Source: Coriobacteriia bacterium (GTDB lineage Bacteria > Actinomycetota > Coriobacteriia > Anaerosomatales > Anaerosomataceae). From it: a DNA stretch of 64,000 nucleotides. Shown here one piece after another: positions 18,876 to 28,069 of the stretch. The stretch is from positions 116,075 through 180,074 of the forward strand of contig JAFGVD010000010.1 of NCBI GenBank assembly GCA_016938135.1, given 5' to 3'. Position 1 is the stretch's first letter; each line of letters opens with the position of its first letter. A program made the translations under genes and the position numbers. The notes under the pieces were generated by a model. It was not told the origin of the DNA, searched no databases, and saw only the letters and a list, made by a program, of their open reading frames with translations.

Positions 18876-20194
18876 AGATGGTCTGAGATCCTCACCTGAA
18901 GGCTCTCCGGGTCCACCGTTTCCGCTATCTCCAGGTCCGACTCATTGAGAGCCAGGTCTTTCGGGGTATCGATGGCGAGCCCCGTCGGGTCGTACATCAC
19001 GCGGACACGGGGCCTGAGGGTGTCATCTGTCATGCCGCAGACGATGCCTACCGACTGGTCTGACAGGCGCACGACACATCCTACGGGGAACACACCCAGT
19101 TGTTTGACGAACATGCGGGTGAGTGTTTGATCGAGGGTGGTGAGCGTGTCTCGCAGCAGCTGCATCACGGCCTGATCCGGCGTATGCCCAAGTCCTTCTG
19201 GCAGCGGGGTCGTCAGCCGGTCATAGCGATCCGCGATCGCAACGATGCGACTGTACGGATGCGTGACATAGTCGGCATCACGCTCCGGGAACCCTGATCC
19301 GTCTCGGCCCATGTGGTGCTCGTATGCAACCAGCATCGGCGTGCGATCTTGCTCGGGAAGGCGAGAGAGCACCTCGGCTCCGATTTTCGGGTGCAGGAAG
19401 TGCGCCTTCTCGGCCTCCCCGGGGTCGTTCATGTCGAACGCGACCTTTCCGATGTCGTGGAGAAGCGCCGAGATGCCCAGGGTGGTGAGTCCTTCCTCGG
19501 GCAAGTCGAGGCCGATACCCAGTATCAGCGAGTAGATCATCGTGTTGATCGAGTGGAACAGGCTGGACTCGGAGTTGCCTGTCATCGTGGCGAGTCCGAG
19601 GACCGCGGCGCTGTCCTCCATCATGCGGGCCAGGATGCCCTCGACGATGACTCCCGCGTCGCCCACTGCAGGTTGTCCCGACTCCTGGATGCGCTGGGTC
19701 AGGGTGCGCATCACGCCGATGAGCCGGTTGTAGAGCGCATGGTCTTGCTGGCGCATCCGGTCACGTTCTTCGGCGCTCTGCGCGTCCTCGTCGACCAAGG
19801 CTGAGACCGTGACCGTGGTGACGCCGCGGCCCTCCAGCTCGTCGGCGATCTCAAGCGTTTGCGTTGCGCGGAGCCCCAATACCTCTATGAGCGCCTGCGC
19901 GTCTTGACGGGCGAACCCATCGTGCAGGGTCAGGCTCTCGATACGGTGTGACTCAAGGGTCTCGGTGATTGAGCGAACGCCGGGAGCCTCGCTCGTGAGC
20001 ACCTGGCTGCCATGATAGAGGCGGCCGAGATGGACGTTGAGCGTGAACGGCCCTTCGGCCAGGCACGCAGCGCTCTCCTGGAGCAGCGCATCGACCGCTT
20101 CGATATAGCGGGGGTGTGTGGCAGGGTACAGGTGTGTCGCCTTCCGTGCGGCAGAGAGTGCTCCGACAAGCGCGATGGGCTGATGCTCGTTCAT
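18872..20194 (-). CDS. HD-GYP domain protein with N-terminal 'YPxxxP' module
   Basis: 440 aa; 'LLHDIGKVAFD', 'YEHHMGRDGSGFPERD', 'SRIVAIADRYDRLTT'; N-term 'ARKATHLYPATHPRYIEAVDAL'. Confidence 0.9.
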   Translation of the reverse strand: MNEHQPIALVGALSAARKATHLYPATHPRYIEAVDALLQESAACLAEGPFTLNVHLGRLYHGSQVLTSEAPGVRSITETLESHRIESLTLHDGFARQDAQALIEVLGLRATQTLEIADELEGRGVTTVTVSALVDEDAQSAEERDRMRQQDHALYNRLIGVMRTLTQRIQESGQPAVGDAGVIVEGILARMMEDSAAVLGLATMTGNSESSLFHSINTMIYSLILGIGLDLPEEGLTTLGISALLHDIGKVAFDMNDPGEAEKAHFLHPKIGAEVLSRLPEQDRTPMLVAYEHHMGRDGSGFPERDADYVTHPYSRIVAIADRYDRLTTPLPEGLGHTPDQAVMQLLRDTLTTLDQTLTRMFVKQLGVFPVGCVVRLSDQSVGIVCGMTDDTLRPRVRVMYDPTGLAIDTPKDLALNESDLEIAETVDPESLQVRISDHL

Positions 20195-22173
20195 CGGGCA
20201 CCTCCTTTGGTCCGGCTGTCCAGCGCCTGTCGTGACAAAGCCGCCACTTCGGTGAAGTGACCGCGTTTGATCAACGCTCTGCGTGATGCCAGGCGGGCGA
20301 GCACGTCGGATGCACGGCCGTTGGCGGAACCGGCGAGTGCCTTGATGATCTCTCTGGTCAACGGGAAGTCCTTCCCGTCGATATCGATGTCGCCAAGCAG
20401 GCTGTCCAGCGCGTCCGTAGCCCCCGGGGCAGAGCTCGCCCCAATTGCCCTGATGGCTGCCATCGCTATCTCGGCGTTCCCGCTCCTAGCCATTGATGCC
20501 AGGTGCGTCAGGGCGCTCGGGGACCCTGACATGCCCAGCCCCTTGGCCGTCTCTCGACGTGACTGTGCGTCGGCCCGGTTCACGAGCGATTCGAGGGCCT
20601 GGCGGGCACGAGGCTCGCTCGCATCGGCAAGGCGTCGTGCAAGTGGCGCAAGCTGGAACCACTGCGCTCTAGGCGCGAAGGCGGACAGCAGGTCTATCAA
20701 CCGCCGGCCGAGAATCTGATCCATCAGTTCGAGTCCGTCGCGATCACGGAGGGCAAGCGCCTCCTCCAGGAGCGCGACCTGCGCGTTCTCTCCGCATCGG
20801 AGCATGATGTCGCGCGCCGTGCTGACACACGCGACATCGTCGAGCACTGCGCGGAGCAGCGCACCCATGGCGCGGCGGTCCGTTGCCCGTGCAAGTGCGG
20901 TATGCAACTGTCCGGTGAGCTCAGGCCACGGGAGATCCGTTCGGGATTCACGGGAGAGGAGCTCGGAGATGACGTCCGCGGCTAGCGTGAGGTCCCGCTG
21001 TTCGAACAGGGTGGGCACCACTGAGACAAGGCCTTCGAGGGTCTTGCAGTACAAGTCGAAGTCCTCTTGCTGGTCCAGAAGAGACAGCATCGTCGTTACC
21101 GTCCGGGCGCTGACATGCGAGAGAGAACGCCGGACCTCGTTTCGGAGCTGAGCGACTTCCTCGTCCTTTACTGCGGCGATCTTCGCCACTTTAGAGTAGT
21201 CAGCCTTGAGCTCGAACAAAGGCCGATCCGGGGTGGATGCGGCGCGGACTTCCAGCATGTGCTCTAGGAAGCTCAGCTCTTTGGCCGTGTGGCCGGCCTG
21301 CGCGAGCATGGGCTGGATCTCGGACATGATCTGGTCGAGCCGCTGCCCGATCGGGAGGTTGCTGAGCATGCTCGACATAGAGAGCATGTTCTCCCCGTAC
21401 ATTCCGCTCACAAGCGAGGACGCCAGGTCCGAGGTACCTATTGTGCCAAAGACGCTCGCCATCAGCTCTTCGAGACCGTCGGCCGCAGTGGCGGCAAGTC
21501 CTAGCACGGCATCGCGTCCGTCGGAGTCTTGTGCGAGAAACGCGGCAGTAAGTGCGGAGACGAGGCGGTCAAGGTCGTTAGCGCCGACTGCGGCTACGAG
21601 CTCACCCAGGCCCTCGCTGAGGGCAGAGGCGTCTCCCTTGACGACGCTTTGTAGCCAGAGCGCAAGCCTCTCAGGATCAGTGGCGAGCTGTCGCAAGAAC
21701 TCGTCGACGTCGCCGTCGGGCGCGACCAAGTCGAACTCCACGGTGGTGAGGCTCACGTCGGACACGCGTACGCACTCGATGCCGGCGGCCTCAAGCGCGC
21801 CGCCGAAGCCACCGCGCTCGCGGACGGCTCCCGGGGACTCAAGCGCGACGGTGAGTGTTGTGATGATATCTTCTTCGCTGCATCCGGGGAGGATGTCCAT
21901 CTCGGCCACGCCATGCGCTACAAGAAGGTCCGCAAGCTCACTGGACCCCACGGACGACACGGGGATTCCCTGGTGAGTGAATCCTTGGCGTCCAACGGCG
22001 AGCGGGAGCACGGGCTCGATCGCCAGCAGATCTTTCAGTGCCACGCAAGCCGCATACGCGCTCTGGTGGGGGATGGGGCTGGAAGGGGGGTACAGCCGTA
22101 GAGTCTTGGTTGCTGTAGTGAGGGCGCGAACGACGGTCTCGACGTTCCGCATCGTTGCAGGATCAGGCGCCAA
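20191..22173 (-). CDS. HEAT-repeat protein with N-terminal 'YPxxxP' module
   Basis: 660 aa; N-term 'ATKTLRLYPPSSPIPHQSAYAAC'; C-terminal HEAT-like helices ('GSPSALTHLASMARSGNAEIAMAAIRAIGA'); 4-nt overlap with HD-GYP gene. Confidence 0.82.
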   Translation of the reverse strand: MAPDPATMRNVETVVRALTTATKTLRLYPPSSPIPHQSAYAACVALKDLLAIEPVLPLAVGRQGFTHQGIPVSSVGSSELADLLVAHGVAEMDILPGCSEEDIITTLTVALESPGAVRERGGFGGALEAAGIECVRVSDVSLTTVEFDLVAPDGDVDEFLRQLATDPERLALWLQSVVKGDASALSEGLGELVAAVGANDLDRLVSALTAAFLAQDSDGRDAVLGLAATAADGLEELMASVFGTIGTSDLASSLVSGMYGENMLSMSSMLSNLPIGQRLDQIMSEIQPMLAQAGHTAKELSFLEHMLEVRAASTPDRPLFELKADYSKVAKIAAVKDEEVAQLRNEVRRSLSHVSARTVTTMLSLLDQQEDFDLYCKTLEGLVSVVPTLFEQRDLTLAADVISELLSRESRTDLPWPELTGQLHTALARATDRRAMGALLRAVLDDVACVSTARDIMLRCGENAQVALLEEALALRDRDGLELMDQILGRRLIDLLSAFAPRAQWFQLAPLARRLADASEPRARQALESLVNRADAQSRRETAKGLGMSGSPSALTHLASMARSGNAEIAMAAIRAIGASSAPGATDALDSLLGDIDIDGKDFPLTREIIKALAGSANGRASDVLARLASRRALIKRGHFTEVAALSRQALDSRTKGGAR

Positions 22174-22287
22174 TCCGTGTTCACCCCCAGGTTCTATGTT
22201 GTGAGCCCCACATGATTCTGCTGTAACAAGGCAACATCGTCCACTTTAAGATGTGTGGGACAGGCACGTTACGGTAACCTTATCGGC

Positions 22288-23622
22288 ATGAGCTCATATA
22301 TTGGAGAGGTTCTTCTCATAGCAGCACTGCTTGTGCTGAACGGTTATTTCGCTGCCGCAGAGATAGCTCTGGTGTCAGCGCGCCGCGCCGCGCTGAAGAC
22401 CGAAGCCGAGGATGGCTCATCCAGGGCGCAGAGCGTGTTGCGTCTTACCGAGGATCCGTCCCGGTTCCTTGCGGCCATCCAGGTGGGCATCACGCTCGTC
22501 GGCTTTGGCGCCTCGGCGACTGCTGCGGTCACCCTTGCAGAGCCGGTGGCAATGGCCCTGGATTCGATCGGTGTGCCCTGGGTCTCCAATATCGCAGGTG
22601 GTCTGTCGGTCTTCCTTGTCACGCTCGTGATCGCGTACCTTACCCTCGTCTTCGGTGAGCTGGCCCCCAAGCGCCTTGGTCTACAGCGCGCGGAGGGCGT
22701 GGCCATGGCCGTTGCCGGCCCCATTGGATGGCTTGCTACCGTGATGGCGCCGATCATCTGGGTCCTCTCCAGGTCAACTGATGCGGTTGCGCGGCTTCTG
22801 GGCGTCAAACCCGGGTCGGTTCGACCGGGAGTGACCGAGGAGGAGATCAAGCTCCTTGTGACGGAGCAGGGAACTCTTCTTGATGAAGAGAAGCGCATGA
22901 TCCACGAGATATTCGAGCTTGGTGACACCGTCGCCAAGGAGATCATGGTCCCTCGCGTGGACATGGCGATGCTTGAAGACACGGCAACAGCTGGCGAAGC
23001 TATCGCTTTGTTCCGCCGGTCGGGCTTCTCACGACTGCCGGTGTTCCATGAGGACGCGGACTCCATCGTGGGCATCCTGATGCTCAAAGACCTTGTTGGT
23101 CCAGCCGCCGAGGGCGCCCTGGATGAGCCGGTGACGCGCTTCACCCGGTCGGCGGTCTTCGTTCCCGAGACCAAGCCCATCCTCACGATTCTCTCGGACA
23201 TGCAGAACGTGCACAACCACATCGCCGTCGTGGTGGACGAGTACGGTGGTACCGAGGGTATCGTGACGATCGAGGATATCGTTGAGGAGGTCATCGGCGA
23301 GATCGCCGATGAGTTCGACAAGGAGCACCGCTTTATCACACCGCTTGGTCCCACGGAGTGGTCGATTGACGCACAGTTGTCTGTCGAAGAGGCGCAAGAT
23401 CGCCTGGGGCTGGACATTCCTGAGTCCGAGGAGTACGAAACGCTTGCCGGCTGGGTATTGATGGAGCTGGGACACATTCCTGTGGCTGGAGAGGTCGTTG
23501 AGCATGCGGATCTGCGCGTCACTGTGGAGGCCGTGCGCCGCAGGCGCATAGCACGTCTGCGCGTTTCGAAGCAGGGGAGCGGTGAAGGAGGATCTCCGGA
23601 TGGAGCACAGACTATATCGTAG
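22288..23622 (+). CDS. HlyC/CorC-family (CNNM/DUF21 + CBS) transporter
   Basis: 'LNGYFAAAEIALVSARRAALK', 'VFGELAPKRLGLQRAE', 'EEEIKLLVTEQG', CBS pair, CorC_HlyC C-terminus; likely ATG 22288. Confidence 0.95.
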   Translation: MSSYIGEVLLIAALLVLNGYFAAAEIALVSARRAALKTEAEDGSSRAQSVLRLTEDPSRFLAAIQVGITLVGFGASATAAVTLAEPVAMALDSIGVPWVSNIAGGLSVFLVTLVIAYLTLVFGELAPKRLGLQRAEGVAMAVAGPIGWLATVMAPIIWVLSRSTDAVARLLGVKPGSVRPGVTEEEIKLLVTEQGTLLDEEKRMIHEIFELGDTVAKEIMVPRVDMAMLEDTATAGEAIALFRRSGFSRLPVFHEDADSIVGILMLKDLVGPAAEGALDEPVTRFTRSAVFVPETKPILTILSDMQNVHNHIAVVVDEYGGTEGIVTIEDIVEEVIGEIADEFDKEHRFITPLGPTEWSIDAQLSVEEAQDRLGLDIPESEEYETLAGWVLMELGHIPVAGEVVEHADLRVTVEAVRRRRIARLRVSKQGSGEGGSPDGAQTIS

Positions 23623-24151
23623 CCGCACCGATTGCATGATCTCGGGTGTGTGCGGCGGTGTCGCCCGTGAGACGAACCTCGATCCGACGTTGGTCCGGGT
23701 GTTCGTCGTGATTCTCACGCTCATCACGCAGGGAGGCTTTGCGATTGCGTACCTGGTGATGGCGTTCGCTATTCCGGAAGAGCCACTGGTGAATGAGGCC
23801 GTTACAGGATCAGTGCCCGCGCCGCTGGCTGCAGGTGCTACTGAAGTGGAGAAGACCATGGCCGAGAACATGTCCGAGCAGACAGCGCAGGATACAGCTC
23901 CTTCGGCTCCTCCGGTGCCTCCGGTGCCACCGGCACCGCAGGTGACGGCCCCATATGTGCCACCCTCCACTCCTGCTGGACCGCCGAAGGCCTCCGGTCA
24001 CGGAGGGGTCGGGTTCGGGATACTCCTGGTGCTCGTGGGCCTGGCTCTGCTCGCCAATCAGTTCGTTCCTGACTTCGACCTTTGGCGTTACTGGCCGGTC
24101 GCTATCATCCTGGTGGGTATCGTCTCCGTATTCAGGGGGCTGAGGGGCTGA
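23600..24151 (+). CDS. PspC-domain membrane protein with LiaI/LiaF-like C-terminal TM region
   Basis: 'HRLYRSRTDCMISGVCGGVARETNLDPTLVRVFVVILTLITQGGFAIAYLVMAFAIPEEP' = PspC domain. Confidence 0.92.
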   Translation: MEHRLYRSRTDCMISGVCGGVARETNLDPTLVRVFVVILTLITQGGFAIAYLVMAFAIPEEPLVNEAVTGSVPAPLAAGATEVEKTMAENMSEQTAQDTAPSAPPVPPVPPAPQVTAPYVPPSTPAGPPKASGHGGVGFGILLVLVGLALLANQFVPDFDLWRYWPVAIILVGIVSVFRGLRG

Positions 24152-25083
24152 TGGATCTCAAACGAGCTGCTGAGGGGCTCACGATAGTGGGTATCGGAGC
24201 CATCCTGCTTGCCAATACGCTTGGATATCTGCCGTGGTCGGTGTGGTGGAACGTCCTGTCGCTGTGGCCGTTGCTCATCGTGGCGGCCGGCGTCGACATC
24301 ATCGGTCGAGGCACGGACAACACCTGGCTGCGCGTTCTCTCGAGCTTGCTGGTCGTCGGCGGTCTCATCTACGGCGCTTTCGTGATGACCTCTGCTGGGC
24401 GATGGTTTCCTGTCGTGTCGTTCGAGGCGTCTCAAAGTACGGCTTTCGATGAGAGCGAACCTCATAGCGCGCGGGTCAAGATTGGCACTGCCGAGATAAG
24501 CGGGGGCTTTGGAGAGTTCACGCTTGGCGCCGGACGCGATCTTGTATCGGCCAGTGGTGAGACCCCCTTTGACGCTCCGGTGTTCGATGTCGCGGTGAGT
24601 GGCAACGAGGCGATGGTGGATGTCGGCGTGGGCGAGAGCCCTCAGGCCTGGCAAGGTTCCACGCGCTCCAGCATCGATGTTCAGCTCGACCGCAGCGTGG
24701 TGTGGGATCTTACGATCAAGGCTGGCGTTGCCACTACGAAGGCCGATCTTGGCGATCTCATGCTGTCGGCCCTTGATGTTGAAGCGGGCGTCTCGGACTC
24801 GATGATCGAGTTGGGCCGGATACGTGCGGCATCCGGAGTGACCGCGCTTCCGGTGAGGATAGAGGCCGGTGTTTCAACGCTCAAACTGCGCATCCCCAGG
24901 GGGGCTCAGGCTCGGATCAGCGTGCAAGGTGGTATCAGCAGCATCAACGTCGGTGACGGGATCGAGCGCGTCTCGGACGGAGACGACAAGCGTTATGAGA
25001 CCGCTGGATTCGACGATGGGGATGCGTTCTACGACGTCGTCATAGAGGGCGGCGTGGGCGCCATAGACATCCAGCTCTACTGA
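24151..25083 (+). CDS. LiaF-like membrane protein (LiaF TM + beta-rich 'toast rack'-type domain)
   Basis: MDLKRAAEGLTIVGIGAILLANTLGYLPWSVWWNVLSLWPLLIVAAGVDI followed by beta-rich region; overlaps upstream stop. Confidence 0.82.
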   Translation: MDLKRAAEGLTIVGIGAILLANTLGYLPWSVWWNVLSLWPLLIVAAGVDIIGRGTDNTWLRVLSSLLVVGGLIYGAFVMTSAGRWFPVVSFEASQSTAFDESEPHSARVKIGTAEISGGFGEFTLGAGRDLVSASGETPFDAPVFDVAVSGNEAMVDVGVGESPQAWQGSTRSSIDVQLDRSVVWDLTIKAGVATTKADLGDLMLSALDVEAGVSDSMIELGRIRAASGVTALPVRIEAGVSTLKLRIPRGAQARISVQGGISSINVGDGIERVSDGDDKRYETAGFDDGDAFYDVVIEGGVGAIDIQLY

Positions 25084-25101
25084 TCTGCCGAGGAGGCAAA
25101 C

Positions 25102-25566
25102 ATGAGCAACGACTACCCGCAGGAGCCGGTGCAGCCTGATCCGCTCAAGACCGGCGGTGGCACTCCGGCCGTGCTCATAGGCGTCGCGCTCGTCGTGATA
25201 GGAGTGTGGCTCTCGGTCTCGCGTCTGGGGCTGGTCCCGGACTTCTTCTGGACGGGCTGGAACGTCGTCCGCAATGCGGGCTGGGGTATGGCCGTGGTCA
25301 TCATCGGCATCGTGGTCATCATGTGGTCGCGCGACGGTGTCGCTCCGCATGTGCCCGCGCGTGGCACTCGCCTCTATCGGTCGCGCTCTGAACGATGGGT
25401 CGGTGGCGTGCTGGGTGGTCTTGGTCAGTACTTCGGCATCGACCCGACGCTGCTGCGTCTGGCATTCATCGCCCTTGCGCTCGCCAATGTGGGTGGTCTG
25501 TTCATCGCCTATATCGTTCTGTTGATCGTGGTGCCAGAAGAGCCCAAGGTGGCTCCGGGGCAGTGA
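25102..25566 (+). CDS. PspC-domain membrane protein
   Basis: 154 aa; 'RLYRSRSERWVGGVLGGLGQYFGIDPTLLRLAFIALALANVGGLFIAYIVLLIVVPEEP'. Confidence 0.92.
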   Translation: MSNDYPQEPVQPDPLKTGGGTPAVLIGVALVVIGVWLSVSRLGLVPDFFWTGWNVVRNAGWGMAVVIIGIVVIMWSRDGVAPHVPARGTRLYRSRSERWVGGVLGGLGQYFGIDPTLLRLAFIALALANVGGLFIAYIVLLIVVPEEPKVAPGQ

Positions 25567-26483
25567 CCCCGCTCACCCCGGCTCCGGCTACCAGGCCGGG
25601 CGACGTGATCGACGTCCATACGCATATGTTCTCCGTACCGCTGTTCGCCGAGTACGTGGCTGCCAATCCGGATGCGAACCCCCGGTTCAGACGGGCGCTC
25701 AAGGAAGGCAAGTTCGGCCGCCGCAACGAGACCTTGCCGGATCTGGATCCCGCTGCCATGGCCGAGTGGTACGCGCGGCGCATCCATGACGCCGGTGTCG
25801 CGAAGGCACTGGTGGTCAGTGTGATCGAGGACTCGCAGTACACGCGGGAGTTCATCTCGGCGGCCAAGGGGCACGTCCAGGCGCTAACCTATGTGGATCC
25901 GCGCACGCCTTATGCTCCTGAGCTGCTGGAGCGTGAGATGGCTGCGGGCTTCAGGGGTGTGAAGCTGCTTCCGGTCAATCGCGCCTATCGTCTTTCGGAC
26001 CCGGTGTGCCGACCGTTCTTCGAGAAGGCGGCCGAGCTGCGGGCACCGATAATCGTGCACTACGGTGTGACGGTCGATCCCAACGGAGACATGCGTTATG
26101 CAGACCCCACCGATCTGTCGCCGGTGGCCCGTGATTTCCCGGATATCACCTTCGTCATCGCTCACTTCGGCGCAGGGTATCTGCATGAGGCGCTCCGTCT
26201 TTGCTACCAGTGCAAGAACGTGTGCCTGGACTCCTCGGGTACGAACAACTGGATGGACTTCGATCCGCACGGCTACTCGCTGGGTGACGTGTTCCTGCGT
26301 TCGGTGACCGCGCTCGGGCCCGAGCGGGTGCTTTTTGGCACGGATTCCGGCACCACCGCGCAGTATCGCTCGTGGATCAAGCACCAGCAGCTCAGGACGC
26401 TTGAGGAGATCGGTTTGTCTGAACAAGACCGTGATTTGATCGTGCGCGCCAACGCGGTCAGGATCTTCGGTCTGGACGGGTAG
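25563..26483 (+). CDS. Amidohydrolase family metal-dependent hydrolase
   Basis: GTG start 25563; 'VIDVHTHMFS', 'GFRGVKLLP', 'PIIVHYG', 'FVIAHFGAGYLHEA', 'VLFGTDSG'. Confidence 0.87.
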   Translation: MTPLTPAPATRPGDVIDVHTHMFSVPLFAEYVAANPDANPRFRRALKEGKFGRRNETLPDLDPAAMAEWYARRIHDAGVAKALVVSVIEDSQYTREFISAAKGHVQALTYVDPRTPYAPELLEREMAAGFRGVKLLPVNRAYRLSDPVCRPFFEKAAELRAPIIVHYGVTVDPNGDMRYADPTDLSPVARDFPDITFVIAHFGAGYLHEALRLCYQCKNVCLDSSGTNNWMDFDPHGYSLGDVFLRSVTALGPERVLFGTDSGTTAQYRSWIKHQQLRTLEEIGLSEQDRDLIVRANAVRIFGLDG

Positions 26484-26489
26484 GCGCAC

Positions 26490-27317
26490 ATGTTCGAGGC
26501 GAAGCATAACGAGGAGCGCGAGTATGACCAGCTGGTGAACTGGGAGCGGCGCCTGGAGCGTGAGGCTCCGTTCTTCAGGCGCGTGTTCGAGACCGAAGGC
26601 GTGCGGACGCTCGCTGATGTTGGCGCCGGAAGCGCCCGTCACGCGATCATGTTCCGCTCCTGGGGGCTTGAGGTCACCGCGATCGACCCGAGCGTCGACA
26701 TGCTCGCGCTCGCGCACGAGAACGCGCAGAACGCCGGAAGCGACATCCGGATCATGGAAGGCGGCTTCGGCGACACCGCCCGCATCGTCGGACACCCGGT
26801 CGACGCCATCACCTGCACGGGCAACGCGCTGCCCCACGTGCGTTCACTTGCGGGCATGCGCGTGGCTCTCAATGACTTCGCTGCTGCGTTGCGCTCCGGC
26901 GGAGTCCTGGTGTTGCACTATCTCAACCACGCCAGGCTGATCCGCCATTCGATCAGGACGATGAGCCCGGTCTTCAGAGAGACCCCGGGCGGCGACAAGT
27001 TCTTCCTTCGGCTCCTGGACTACACCCCTGCGCGAGACGGCATCCTGTTCGACTTCGTGACGTTGGTCCGCGACCCGTCAGTGCGAGAAGGCGGGCACAC
27101 CATCGATAGCTGGCCCGCAACACTGGAGGCCGATGCGCTGGGCGGCTGGAGTCTGCGGACCCGCAGGTCGCTTCACTTCGCCATGCCTTATGACATGATC
27201 ACGGGCGAGCTGGAACGGGCCGGGTTCGTCGACATCAACATCTACGGTGACCATCAGGGCAAGCCGCTGGACCCGGATACCGACGAGTCGATCGTCCTTC
27301 TTGCCCGACGCGTCTAA
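26490..27317 (+). CDS. Class I SAM-dependent methyltransferase
   Basis: 275 aa; 'LADVGAGSARHAIMFRSWGLEVTAIDPSVDMLALAHENA'. Confidence 0.88.
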   Translation: MFEAKHNEEREYDQLVNWERRLEREAPFFRRVFETEGVRTLADVGAGSARHAIMFRSWGLEVTAIDPSVDMLALAHENAQNAGSDIRIMEGGFGDTARIVGHPVDAITCTGNALPHVRSLAGMRVALNDFAAALRSGGVLVLHYLNHARLIRHSIRTMSPVFRETPGGDKFFLRLLDYTPARDGILFDFVTLVRDPSVREGGHTIDSWPATLEADALGGWSLRTRRSLHFAMPYDMITGELERAGFVDINIYGDHQGKPLDPDTDESIVLLARRV

Positions 27318-27991
27318 CTTGTGCCGAGAAGCGACCTGCCAAGTTCGCACTCCACGCACCTGTCGGCATCGCAAGCGTCAAGCGGGGAGCGAACACCTGT
27401 GGGCGCGCCGATGATGTCACCCGAGGCCAGAGCCCGGTAGATGTGGCATAAGGGGAATCCGGCGACATTGCGGAAACACTCGGTCAGATCCACCGAGGCA
27501 AGGTGGCTTTCGATGTTGTATGCGCCCGCGCAGCCCAGCAGTTCGCCGCGTGCGGCCCACTTCAAGATGTCTTCTTCGGACAGCTGGTTCATCCGGACCC
27601 TGGTGACCACCGGGAAGGTCACAGGTGCGTCCATCATGTCCGAGAAGAGCGCCACGCCGGTGACCACCTGGTGTTCCTTGCCGGAGAGCGAGTGCAGCAT
27701 CCGGAACGCGTCGTCTAGATCCGTAGGTTTGCCCAGAATGGAACCTTCATGGACCACGATGGTGTCGCACGCCAGCACGAGTTGTCCCGGCTGAGCATGG
27801 GCCATCGCGGCAACGGCCTTCTCGGCGGCGATGGATGTTGCCAGCGCGGGCGGGTCGGAAGCAAGCGGCGAGTCAAGATCCTCTGGGGTGTCCACTGCCG
27901 TCACATCCACAGGCACGCCTAGCCATGCAACCAGGCGTCGGCGCCGGGGAGAGGCTGAGGCGAGCATGAGTGGATTCAGGGGTGTGTTCAT
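27314..27991 (-). CDS. Maf-family nucleotide pyrophosphatase-like protein (divergent)
   Basis: Start MNTPLNPLMLASASPRRRRLVAWLGV; 'VLACDTIVVHEGSILGKP'; 'GCAGAYNIE'. Confidence 0.85.
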   Translation of the reverse strand: MNTPLNPLMLASASPRRRRLVAWLGVPVDVTAVDTPEDLDSPLASDPPALATSIAAEKAVAAMAHAQPGQLVLACDTIVVHEGSILGKPTDLDDAFRMLHSLSGKEHQVVTGVALFSDMMDAPVTFPVVTRVRMNQLSEEDILKWAARGELLGCAGAYNIESHLASVDLTECFRNVAGFPLCHIYRALASGDIIGAPTGVRSPLDACDADRCVECELGRSLLGTS

Positions 27992-28069
27992 GCGCGGATG
28001 ATAGCATCTGAACGCGGAGAGCGGCATAATCGAAGTGGCTTTGTGCGCTAGACATCGAGGGGAAGAAAC

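Noticed and set aside
25395-25562. N-terminal extension of the amidohydrolase ORF
   Set aside because: Overlaps the PspC-domain gene in another frame; real start is most likely GTG at 25563.
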